A DNA stretch of 64,000 nucleotides from Gracilaria gracilis (taxonomy: Eukaryota > Rhodophyta > Florideophyceae > Gracilariales > Gracilariaceae): positions 1,116,001 to 1,180,000 of the forward strand of contig JARGSG010000012.1 of assembly GCA_030374805.1 (NCBI GenBank), read 5' to 3'. Under the pieces are notes generated by a model that worked only from the letters and a program-made list of their open reading frames with translations, made no database searches and was not told the origin of the DNA. Each line of letters begins with the position of its first letter. The first letter of the stretch is position 1. Positions 11,486-20,551 of this stretch are shown here, in pieces. Position numbers and translations under genes: made by a program.

Positions 11486-12394
11486 CTAGGTCTCGGCATC
11501 CGCGTCCGGACTCAAAGCGCCCGACTTGGGAAGGTGAGTACCTCTTCGGTTAACCTCTCTCCTGGTCCGGTGTCGGTTTGGAGCGTTCATTTCTCCCCAT
11601 GTACCTCGTCTTTTTATAAGGACGCGGCCGGTACTTCTGTTTCCCGACAGAGATGGACGTCCAAATCTGGTCTGTCTTAAGAAGGGTCCCACTGGGGCCG
11701 TGAATCGACTGCAGCACCCGAAGGGATAAAGGACATTTGCCAAATCAGCATAACCGATGAACTTTGAAACGAGTAACTTGTCCACTGTTGGGACAAGCCG
11801 AAAACGACAATTTGCCACAGTGTGCGCACTGGTGGCAATTGCGCCTTCCAGAACTCCAGAAATGGTCATCTTTGAAGCGACCCAATGAACTAAAGTGTCC
11901 ATCAAGGCTTCCACATCCGCATGAACCCTTTGGGGGATTAGACGTTCGACCTCATAGGCGACGATCGACTCCACTAATGGCTTCAGGGCTACGAGTAACC
12001 CACCAGGGAGGAGCGGTGGCTCCCCTCCAGTAGACACAGGCGGAGAGCCGCCCAAGTGGTTGAGCAGTGCTTCCCTTTGGGGCTGCAGAGGTGTTTCTAT
12101 GGAGGTCTGCTGACGCATGACCTCCGGATGATTTCGGAATTCGGTGGGTGTAGACTGACGGAGAAGTTTCTCCGGCTTGTCCACGGGGGATAGGATCTCC
12201 CTATGGGTACTCCGAGTACTGTGGACCCATGAGTGGGTATCCGGCGCGACTTTGACCGCGCCGTGATCCCGAGGGGTCACAGCCTTGTCGACATGCTCAC
12301 GAGAGAATCCTGAATGAGTGATCATGATGGTAAGGCGAAAAGCTTTTTGTCCGGCTTGCGGCAAAGAAATCCCAATTGGGCAAGTTCTAAACAA
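11486..12394 (-). CDS. Unrecognised 302-codon frame at the 5' side of the CCC/GGG element
   Basis: This is the longest frame of the element, in its presumed sense orientation and about 170 bp inside its 5' LTR, where gag would normally start. The product is rich in Pro, Arg and Leu and shows no zinc knuckle or other domain I recognise. The start of the frame ('SLPQAGQKAFRL') is also readable in the truncated copy near 18970-19015, so at least this part is shared by two copies. It may be a gag relic, a coding remnant unique to the family, or chance. Confidence 0.3.
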   Translation of the reverse strand: MFRTCPIGISLPQAGQKAFRLTIMITHSGFSREHVDKAVTPRDHGAVKVAPDTHSWVHSTRSTHREILSPVDKPEKLLRQSTPTEFRNHPEVMRQQTSIETPLQPQREALLNHLGGSPPVSTGGEPPLLPGGLLVALKPLVESIVAYEVERLIPQRVHADVEALMDTLVHWVASKMTISGVLEGAIATSAHTVANCRFRLVPTVDKLLVSKFIGYADLANVLYPFGCCSRFTAPVGPFLRQTRFGRPSLSGNRSTGRVLIKRRGTWGEMNAPNRHRTRREVNRRGTHLPKSGALSPDADAET

Positions 12395-12564
12395 CCAATA
12401 AGTAGGAAGTGCGGTAGCTATAACCGTGCGGCGTTCTCAGGCGGGTTTGTAAGTCTCTGAAGGGTTCAAAGTGGTTCTGAAAAGCAAAACCAATTCCATA
12501 ATGAGGTCCAAACGGAACTAAACCAAGAACGACCCACTAGGGCTGTTCTAAGTCGGGAGACCAA

Positions 12565-12989
12565 TGAAGTACACTCAGGCGAGTAAGTATCAACAATGCC
12601 CAATAAATAGGGATACTATGCGCAGCACCCAATCGGGGACAAAGGAGCGTGCGGCGACGATAACAACGGGGCACGAGACAGGCGTGCAGCACCGGTAGCG
12701 GCGGCAGAACGACCCTATGGGAAACTAGGCGATGAAGAATCGGCTAGAGGATGCTTGAGGTTTACCACGGTCAGCTCTAACCAGCAGGAGGTGCTTAAGT
12801 GCATCTCCGGGGACAGCAGCCACGTATCAAAAAATAGTAAACAATCTACCTACAAAGGGGGACCCTGAGGACTTGCACAACACAGTGCATGAGCCCTACA
12901 CGTGGACACCCTGAGGGGCACCTTGTGCACACTAAACTACTACTATGCTACTATGCATACCCAATATGGGCTGATTCTATTGCACTACA
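12565..12989 (-). repeat. 5' LTR of the CCC/GGG element
   Basis: It is 425 bp and pairs with 6892-7316. The right copy of the target duplication, gtgtg, follows at 12990-12994. On the minus strand the interior starts with TTGGTCTCCCGAC, the likely primer site. Confidence 0.88.
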
Positions 12990-12994
12990 GTGTG

Positions 12995-15900
12995 CACTCA
13001 CTGTCGTGCTCCTTTTTGCGCTCATGACTGAGCTCAATCGGCTTGACGGTCGAGAGAAACTCCTCCATACTCAAGGAGACGCTGTAATTTGAATGTTGTT
13101 GACAAGTAAGAGGTTGAAGACAATGTCCTGTCCTTTGTTAAATCGGCCCACAACGAACTTTGAAGAGATTTGCTGCCAAAAACGCTCCATGCGTTCTGGT
13201 TTTCCGGCAAACATCATGTCGTCGACGACTTTGGCTAGTGCCAACACGAGTTCTTCGCCTTCCCACATCAGGAAGAATTGTGGGATTCGAAAGACGTCGA
13301 CAAAGCCTATGTCGAGAAGCCATTCCTCCACGCAGAGTTGCCATAGCCGTCCGGACTCTAGAAGTCCATAGGCTGGAGCGAGTAGCTTCCAGACTTCGTC
13401 AGTGTAAGTGCTCCACTCACTTGGGGGGCGCATGTATATGTCTCGCTTCAACTCTCCGGCTTAGAGGTAAGCCCACTTTACGTCCAGGGAGGCAATAGGG
13501 AAGTGGAACAAGGAGGATAGGGAGAAGATCGTGCGCATTGTGGAAAACTGCACCGTCGAGGAATCGGAGCGAAGGTCGTCCTTCTCGCGATCTCTATTCC
13601 CATGGGGGACTAGGCGGCACTTTAGCTTCATTGCCTTCCCTTCACCGTCGTGTTTTACGACGAAGAAGTGGTGAAAGAAGATGAGGTTGGCGTTTCTAGG
13701 GATGGACCGAATGGATACCGCACGATACGCTCCCTTCTCCTTGAAGTTTCGCTTCTCCTTGGCAATAGATTCATCAAGTAGCCACCTCGGCGCGCTTTGG
13801 AGCTTGTGTTCCGTGAGTGGGTCATTGCCAAACTTCTCATAAAGCTGCTTCAAGATGGTCTGCTTGGTGGAGGTTAAAGATGCCTTGGGGGAAGAGGAGT
13901 TGAGGATGAAGCCAGTTCGCCAATATCCTTTGACGGTATGTTCAAAGGACGAGTAGCGATCGCTCCGGCTAGGTACGCGGAGCTGAGGGGATGGTCATCC
14001 CACTTTTCAAAAGCAGTGTGCATCTCTTGGTCATCTTCAAGTATTGGTCGCTCCTCTGTTATGTGGACGAGCGGGTCTGTTGAGGATTCCAGGTGGTTTA
14101 GATGCGGAACCTCTTCCGGGTCCGGTGAATGTTGAGGTATATCCGTATAGCCAAGTTCTATGCGCTCGAGTTCTTCGAGCAGCTTCGACTTGGGGCGTAG
14201 ACGGAGGTCCTCGTATGCAACAGTGTACGAAAAGCCGTGGAGGTCTTCTGTCGCCGAGACGATTACGAAGTGTTCGTAGACCTCGTTGAGAAACCCTGGA
14301 TACCACTGTCCCCTCCTTGCGTTTTTCACAAAGTAGTAGACTGGTGTCTTGGGAACGAGTAGTGTCCTGTCAAAGTGCTTGACTTCTTTTGTGCGGAGGA
14401 ACGTATGCAGAGCTTGGCGAGATGCCTTCTCGTGATAGGCATCGGCGAGGTTTTTTGTAAGCCTAGCCTTGGGCAGGCCCTGGAGCGCCGGCCTATACCC
14501 TCGAGCAAGCTCGAAACTGGATACGAACCTCCACCTTAGCAAGATGTTCTTGAGGAAAGCGACTCTAGCGATCAATTCTTGGTCAGAGGGGCACTGTTGC
14601 CATCTAGGAGCCGTGAATTGCCTGTCTTTAACGAGGCGTTGGATCAGATATCTGATGGCTTGGTTGGAAGACTCAACGATTCTTAGTTTGTTGTGCCGAC
14701 GGGCTGGCCTAGGAAAAAACTTAATGCCATGCGAGGCACACATTGCCCTGAACTCTTGGCAATCGAATTCTGGATCGCCCGAGAGTTCGGTGGGCGCCCC
14801 ATGAGATAAATTCCAATGGATCACAAAGCTTTCCGCAGCTTTTTTCATGTTTCTCGAGAGGCATATCCATGCGACTAAGAAACCTGAGGCTCCATCCTTC
14901 ATGTGGAGGATAGGGAGGTTGCCGAGTTCGGCTACAAACATGAAGTCCACTTGGACATGCTCATTGAATTCCTTCAAGATACGGGAGAAAGAGACCTTCC
15001 TGGACGCTAATGGGCGGCCAGTGCTAGCACATGTTGTACATGAGTCAAAGGCAGATTGTAGCAGGGCTTCGAGCGTCCTTGTAAGGACTCCGGCACGCAG
15101 ACAGATTCTCTTCATGTCCCTCGGACGTAGGTGGATATAGAGATGGAAGCACTTACCAAATCGCTCTTCATTCTCTATCGTCGTTCCCTTTAGGGCAAGG
15201 TTCTTCGCGAAGAAGAACTTGACAGAAGAGGTGGACGAGGGCACAAGGAGGAGTCTGGTTCGCTTCGTGAGTTCGGAACCAGTGTGATAGGTTCGGAGCA
15301 GGACTGAAGCGGAGTTGCCGACAACTCCCTGAGGGATTAGGACTTTGTTATCCTGGTTCAGGAGATCAAAACGTGAAAACACGTCGTTGCCCAACAGAAT
15401 TGGCCCCTTGCCATCCACTACGTAGAAGGGTAGCGAGAAGGGAGTTCCATTCTCGTCATTACCTTTAAGTTTCCACATGGCGAAGGTTGGCATGGCATTA
15501 ACGCACTCCTCACCGAAGCCGTGAAGGAAAGGTTCGCAATCCAACTCATCGAGGGCCAAGTCTACTCCCAATGACACGCAGAGCTGTGCAATGGCGCACA
15601 GAGATCCGACGCTCTTTGCACAGCCCTGGTCGACGATTGGATTTGGGTCCGCGAAGGCGGGGAAGAGGTCGAAATAGGCTCCTTCCCCTGCAGTTAGAGA
15701 TGACTGCGTTTGGAAGGGTTGGAGCCTTTGTGAAAACCCTTATCTGATCTATCGCCCGTTTCCGACTTAGCTCTTTTCCCCTTTTGTGCGCGGATACGCT
15801 TGGTCTCATGGGAAGGACTCTGGCATTCAAAGCTTCCTCGAAGGTGCGTCTTGGAACCACAGTCGAAGCAGTACCCCGACTCTCGTTCGCTCTTGGGTTT

Positions 15901-16991
15901 GTTGGACTGACGAAGTCGAGAGCTGGTATCACGCTGCTTGTTCCTGGTCTGCTGGGCAGTATCGGTACCCTGCCTCGTACCGCCTTGCTTCTGGAAAGTG
16001 GTCAGCGCTTGTTGAACGCGCTGCCCTACCATGTTCTCGCTGTCGGCCTTCGTGTACGCTTTCTCAGCCGCCTTGGGCGTGAAAGTCAGATTGCGAATAA
16101 CCTTAGCTGCGTCGTCGAGGTTCAACTTGCAACGAGGGCCGGTGGAGAACATGTCACGGATTTGATTCTCTTCAGGAGAGCGATCATTCAGGTACTCAAT
16201 GACTTCTGTGTACCCTTCGAGAAGTTCCTGTGCTCCGCTGACTATGTCAGTAGCCTTGGGACGAACGATATTAGCGTTGTCGGAGGACTGCGGCAGGGCT
16301 TCGTCGGAGTTGAAGAGGTCCGAGAACTTCTTAAAAATTCGAGAACAGAAGCATGGGAGCTTCGCAAGATTGAGACTTCCGGTTCCGGTTGGTCTCTCTG
16401 GCGGGCTTCGGCAAGCGCAACCAGTTGGAGCTTGGTGTTGGTAAGCGTCTCCTCGCTGAGTATAGCATTGTTGAGAAGAGATATTGCCAAGACCTCACTA
16501 ACCTGCGAAGAAGTCGATAATCCCACGTGCATAAGGTGGTCGGCGGCCAAACCTCGGAAGGGGGAGACGAATGCATTGAGGTCCTCACTTCGACGACGTC
16601 GGCATTGCGTCACATCCGTGAAGGAAGATATTAAGCGGGTGACGATGGCAATTGGAGGATAAACGGCGATGAGTTTGACAATATCCTTGACAGCTTCGAT
16701 TTGGTTTTCTTGTTTCAAGTCAAGTTGTTGTTTAGCAACTGCTTCGTCAACGATAGACTTTTGCTCGCGAGGGAGACCACGATCGTAGAAGTGACGAGCA
16801 AGTGTGGTGTAGATGGTTTTGTACAGCCTATCGGTACCATTTTCAGCGGCGGCTTGGATTGTCTCAACCCATCGTGAAAGATCACGTCTGTACTCCTGCA
16901 GATCGCCTTCCGGTTTGAACATCGGCGGGTCTGTAGGCGCAGGCGGTTTAGAACGTAAACCTGGGCCCATAACTGGGGAAGCGGTGTCCAT
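12995..16991 (-). pseudogene. gag-protease-integrase-RT region of the outer Copia element
   Basis: In element order (right to left): gag from about 16990 with a CX2C...HX4C-like knuckle ('CFDCGSKTHLRGSFEC') near 15880; an aspartic-protease-like block ('LPFYVVDGKGPILLGNDVF') near 15400; integrase with 'HVQVDFMF' and 'SGDPEFDCQEF' at about 14700-14990; and RT with 'RLVPHGNRDREKDDLRSDSSTVQF', 'SLDVKWAYL', 'LLAPAYGLLESGRLWQL' and a 'VVDDMMFAG' active-site box at about 13180-13620. RT stops at the nested element. Together they would encode the particle protein and enzymes for reverse transcription and insertion. The coding chain has several breaks. Confidence 0.8.
16961..16973 (-). promoter_or_regulatory. 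Primer-binding site, half-tRNA(iMet) type
   Basis: Directly inside the 5' LTR, the minus strand reads GTTATGGGCCCAG. It is complementary to the eukaryotic initiator tRNA anticodon arm (CUGGGCCCAUAAC), not to the tRNA 3' end. This is the priming mode known from Drosophila copia. The site necessarily contains ATG (complement of the CAU anticodon), and that ATG is in frame with gag. Confidence 0.72.
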
Positions 16992-17281
16992 GCTTACGGG
17001 ACGAGTTGTTGCGCATGGGGCAAGAAGTAGGGCCGAAGGCGGGCACAGGCTGCCAGGAAAACTCTCTGACGTTCCTTCCTTCTCTCTGGCGCCTTCTCGG
17101 GGTTCGCCAGGACAGCGAGCCCCTGTTTATTGTAGGCCCCCTCCCGGACGCGCCTCCAACCGCGAGGTGCGCCGGGAGTTGAAAGTGATAGGACGCTCGT
17201 GGCGTCCTATCGCAGCGTAGTTAGTGACGGCTGAGGAGGGGGCCGCTGGAGCGGACCGGAACCGTGTCACAGCTGTCCACA
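16974..17281 (-). repeat. 5' LTR of the outer Copia element
   Basis: It pairs with 4018-4326 (about 93% identity by eye) and is followed by catat at 17282-17286. It carries the same 10-bp hairpin. The gag frame is already open in the last 18 bases of this LTR and continues through the primer site. Confidence 0.88.
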
Positions 17282-17527
17282 CATATGACGTCAAAGTCAA
17301 AGGTAACTGTACCCACATTGAATCGCATACACTACACAACTTTTGTTTGAAGGCATTGAATTCATAGCGGTGTCTTCTAGGATACAGCCTCGCTAGGTCA
17401 ATAGGTAACATTGATATTTAACAGATATCTTCAAAGCTGTCATTCCTTTTTAAGCGTCAGATTCTCTCTTGCTTTCTAAGATGTGCATTGGTTCTACTCA
17501 GAGAAATAAATAGAACCCACAGCACTC

Positions 17528-18362
17528 ATGGCTCTTAAAAGAAGGCGACCGCAACTGCGTGAAGACTCCCCGGCAGTCTTAAAAATCAAAAGAATGTTCG
17601 AAAGAGGTGACCTCCTTGGTACGGAGACGGCCAAGGAAGTCTTCGATATGGATCCACTGTTCAAACCATTTCGGTTCTCTACATTTAAGGCTAAATTTCA
17701 CAAAAGTCGTCAGTAAATGTTGAAATCATCGAGTAGGTTATTCTATTGTTGAGCATCACCTTCTGGTAAACTAACATTTTTCAAGCCGTATTGAATCCAA
17801 AAACATCGGAGAATATGACTTCTACAGATGGGGCAAATGTGGACAAGGAAGTTGTCGACATTGATGACAGCATCGAATTTTCTCCAGAACCGCTACCATG
17901 CCCATCCATAGGTAAATTCTATCCTATAGTGTTGATGTCTGAGTGGGAACATGTCGATTCTACAACAAAGCATTTGACTTTAGCAATTGTTTTGCGATCT
18001 GGAACAGGGTCAAATGAATTTCAGAGTTCTGTTTCAGATGACGGGTCTGGATTTGAGCTCTCTATAACATGGCCGGAGCCGATGAATGATGTCAAATTGC
18101 TCCATAAACTGTGGCTTACGAAGCAGTTTGCCCCTGTGAAGGATTATCATCCCAAGGTTCTCGGGTTTCAAAAGGCGTTGAAGGCTTTACGCAAAACGGA
18201 TTCTGATTCCGTTAAATCCTCCTATTCAATTCAACTTCCATTTCGTGTTGATTCTCATGTTTTGAGCAAACAGATTCTGACATACGTGGATCAAACAAAA
18301 GTTTATTACGTGGATCTTAAGGCTCCTGATGACAAGTACGTACGGGAGGAAGATATCATATG
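17528..18362 (+). pseudogene. Hypothetical gene truncated by an LTR insertion; possibly the second gene of a PIF-type transposon
   Basis: The first frame (17528-17715, 62 codons) begins MALKRRRPQL and ends in a 'DPLFKPFRFSTFKAKF' block. After a stretch with a donor-like gtaaat (17713), a CTAAC branch motif (17771) and a ttttcaag acceptor (17785) comes a second frame from about 17788. It has an acidic stretch (VVDIDDSIEF), 'ELSITWP', 'LLHKLWL' and 'IQLPFRVDSHVL' blocks. The two frames look like exons, but the reading phase does not match across those splice sites, so either the sites are wrong or the gene is broken. The frame's last codons up to 18375 come from an LTR inserted at 18363, so the true C-terminus is lost. 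I recognise no catalytic domain. Before the outer Copia inserted, this gene lay about 1.7 kb from, and divergent to, the transposase relic at 2095-2604. Confidence 0.5.
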
Positions 18363-19033
18363 TGTAGTGCAATAGAATCAGCCTATATTGGGTATGCATA
18401 GTAGCACAGTAGTAGTTTAGTGTGCACAAGGTGCCCCTCAGGGTGTCCACGTGTAGGGCTCATGCACTGTGTTGTGCCAGTCCTCAGGGTCCCCCTTTGT
18501 AGGTAGATTGTTTATTATTTTTTGACACGTGGCTGCTGTCGCCGGAGATGCACTTAAGCACCTCCCGCTGGGCAGAGCCGACCGTGGTAAACCCCAAGCA
18601 CCCCCTAGCCAATTCTTCATCGTCTAGTTTCCCATAGGGTCGTTCTGCCGCCGCTACCAGTGCTGCAAATCTGTCTCGTGCCCCGTTGTTATCGTCGCTG
18701 CACGCTCCTTTGTCCCCGCTTGGGTGCTGCGCATAGTATCCCTATTTTTTGGGCATTGTTGATACTCACTTGCGTGAGTGTACTTCATTGGTATCCTGAC
18801 TTAGAATAACCCCAGTGGGTCTTATTTCCGTTTCGACCCCTCTTTGGGATTGGTTTCGCTTTTCAGAACCGCCTCGAAACCTCTCGGGACTTACAAACCC
18901 GCCTGGGAACGCTTCACGGTTACAGCTACCGCCTTTTCTATTCACTGGTTGTTTCGAACTCGCCCATTGTGATTTCCTTGCCGCAAGCCGGACGAAAAGC
19001 TTTCCGCCTTACTATTATGGCCACCCCATCGGA
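18363..19033 (+). mobile_element. 5' end of a second CCC/GGG element copy
   Basis: 18363-18787 is a 425-bp LTR of the family at 6892-12989, in opposite orientation. 18788-19033 matches, inverted, the interior next to that element's 5' LTR and starts with TTGGTATCCTGAC, a likely initiator-tRNA primer site. Several dyads are intact where the other copy has lost them (CCCGCCTGGG here, CCCGCCTGAG there near 12440) and the reverse also occurs. The copy ends abruptly where a LINE fragment begins; no second LTR or matching target duplication is visible. Confidence 0.8.
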
Positions 19034-20551
19034 ACGGGTGGGTATTTTCCATTTGCAGCACACGGGATTTTGCGAACGCGTCTTGCCGAGGCAAGTTTCC
19101 ACTCCGCATCCCGTATTCTTCCTATTCCTTTTGTACACACATTATCAATTTCAGCTCGTAGTGCTGAAATTGAAGGATGTGCATTATACAGCGACAGCTG
19201 CCGACATGCCCGGTTCACCTTCAACTGTCGCGATCTGTGTTCCAATTCAAGGTTCAATGCCGTCTCACGACACGATTGATAATGCCGTAGACGTTTGGAG
19301 GCGAGCACAATTCGTCGCAGAGCCGCAGACTCTAAACGACAAAGTGCACGCATCATCGGCACCCGATATGTTCCAAACCGAGATGCCATTTTTCCAAGAA
19401 TCAGTTTGAAGAACGTTGCTTCAAGCTTCACTATCGCCATTTCCAAATGAGGCGTGAGCGGTACAAGATGCAACGCATATTCGTAAATCGACCTCACGAA
19501 TGCGCGGTACAAACTCACACAGCTGCGCGTATCAAATCCATTCCGGTGCAGACCAGCACCGGCTAGGCTTCCCAATCGACGTTGAGCATTTTGTACGCGT
19601 TCCATGTGCTTGTCGGTTGTTACTCCATTGGTGTTTAGAGACACCCCCAGATATACTGCACTACGTACCACGCTCAGCTTATCACCAGCAAGTGTGAATA
19701 TTGCAGACTGATTTTGGTCTGCAGGCAGTTGCAGTACTATCGACTTGCCGTTTGCAGTGTTCCACGGCATTTGCATTTCTTTGCCCCAACTACTGCATAT
19801 GTCTAGCAGTAGTTGCAGCCCGCTATCAGTCTTCGCCATCAGAATCACATTGTCGGCAAATGCACTTGCACCTCGATCCGACACATGATATGGCACCTCC
19901 TGCATTCGATATAGCATGGAATCAATATACATGTTGAACAATGTACAGCTGAATGGGTCACCTTGAGGCACTCCAAGAGTCATTTGTACTTGTTCATCTT
20001 TCCAATTTCCATTTATTAAAGCGTTGACTGGTTGCAGCAGCAAAGTAGTCATTGCCGCATGCTTCGCTTGTAGCCTCGATGCGCACACTTGCGACAATAG
20101 TTTTCGGTTAACTTTGTGGTACGCCTTCGTTAGATCCAGTACTGCCACACGCGAGTGGCCGTTTGTGATGATGTTACTCACCTCCACAATCGACTGTTCT
20201 GTTCCATTGTACTTTGAGAACCCATACTGGTACTCATGAAACTCGATATAGTTCATCACGATCGAGTTTAATGCAGCCGAAATTGCTTTGCGCAAGTGCG
20301 ACAGAATAGAGATCGGTCGGTAGTTGGATGGTACCGAGATGTCGCCTTTCTTGTATATGGGCGATATACGTGTCTGCCGCAACGTTGATGGTAGATATGC
20401 CAACTTGCCACACGCTCGCCACAGCTTGAGAAGCGTGGAAGCGCACAAAGTTGGACTCACCTGTAGCATTTCCGATGCCACGTTATCGCGCCCAATCGAT
20501 CTTCCCTTCTTTGCATCCTTGATCGATTTTTCCAATGCAATCCGGAACCCT
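19034..20551 (-). mobile_element. Internal LINE fragment (RT region), truncated at both ends
   Basis: It matches the ORF2 of the long LINE copy (29637-31150, plus strand) at close to 100%, inverted, and covers RT and the C-terminal region. It lacks the 3' UTR, poly(A) and target duplication, so it did not arrive by ordinary target-primed reverse transcription. It shares with the long copy the changes AYHKV and FADN in RT, where the copy at 22039-24409 has AYDKV and FADD. It joins Copia sequence at 20551/20552 over the 4-base overlap gaac. Ectopic recombination, gene conversion or a chimeric assembly would all explain it. Confidence 0.85.

Larger units (their letters stand above)
6956..12968. 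repeat. Array of about 65 short GC dyads, CCC-N3-5-GGG
   Basis: Examples: CCCATGTGGG 7432-7441, CCCAAGCGGG 7547-7556, CCCTTCATGGG 7605-7615, CCCAGAGTGGG 8233-8243, CCCACACGGG 8285-8294, CCCGTTCGGG 8536-8545, CCCACGTGGG 9602-9611, CCCAAGAGGG 10213-10222, CCCAAATGGG 10976-10985, CCCAATTGGG 12371-12380, CCCACTAGGG 12533-12542. I counted about 65 by eye in 6.1 kb, one per 90-95 bp. Roughly four would be expected in random sequence at 50% GC. Spacers have no evident consensus, and flanking bases do not extend the stem. The motif crosses from interior into both LTRs and stops at the element's ends. Confidence 0.85.
6892..12989 (-). mobile_element. Non-autonomous LTR element (LARD-like) filled with CCC-N-GGG dyads
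   Basis: Two 425-bp direct repeats (6892-7316 and 12565-12989, TGAAGTAC...GCACTACA) bound a 5.25-kb interior. The 5-bp duplication gtgtg flanks it (6887-6891, 12990-12994) inside the Copia RT region. Next to the right LTR, on the minus strand, TTGGTCTCCCGAC (TTGGTATCCTGAC in the copy at 18788) begins like an initiator-tRNA 3'-end primer site, TGGTATC. This gives minus orientation. No gag zinc knuckle, protease, integrase, RT or RNase H is recognisable, so it would depend on another element's proteins, like the large retrotransposon derivatives (LARDs) of plants. LTR divergence is about 17 differences in 425 bp (4%). The whole length, LTRs included, is studded with CCC-N3-5-GGG. It looks structurally whole. 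Confidence 0.85.
4018..17281 (-). mobile_element. Copia-type LTR retrotransposon (outer element), carrying an accessory gene and a nested element
   Basis: Two direct repeats of about 308 bp (4018-4326 and 16974-17281) bound the element and are flanked by the 5-bp duplication catat (4013-4017, 17282-17286). Read on the minus strand, the order is 5' LTR, initiator-tRNA-type primer site, gag with zinc knuckle, protease, integrase, reverse transcriptase, RNase H, 3' LTR: the Copia order. A second LTR element (6892-12989) sits between the RT and RNase H parts. Between RNase H and the 3' LTR is an opposite-strand accessory gene (4670-6089). Without the nested element it would be about 7.2 kb. The LTRs differ at about 23 sites (7% by eye), the oldest LTR pair here. 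It is a fossil with several coding breaks besides the insertion. Confidence 0.88.

Noticed and set aside
11486-12394. gag of the CCC/GGG element
   Set aside because: Position fits, but no capsid or zinc-knuckle signature is visible; left as an unrecognised frame.
6956-12968. Stable RNA hairpins or Rho-independent terminators
   Set aside because: The dyads have only three pairs and flanks do not extend the stem; bacterial terminators do not apply here.
17528-18362. A simple two-exon gene with intron 17713-17785
   Set aside because: Donor, branch site and acceptor look good, but the reading phases do not match, so I did not call it intact.
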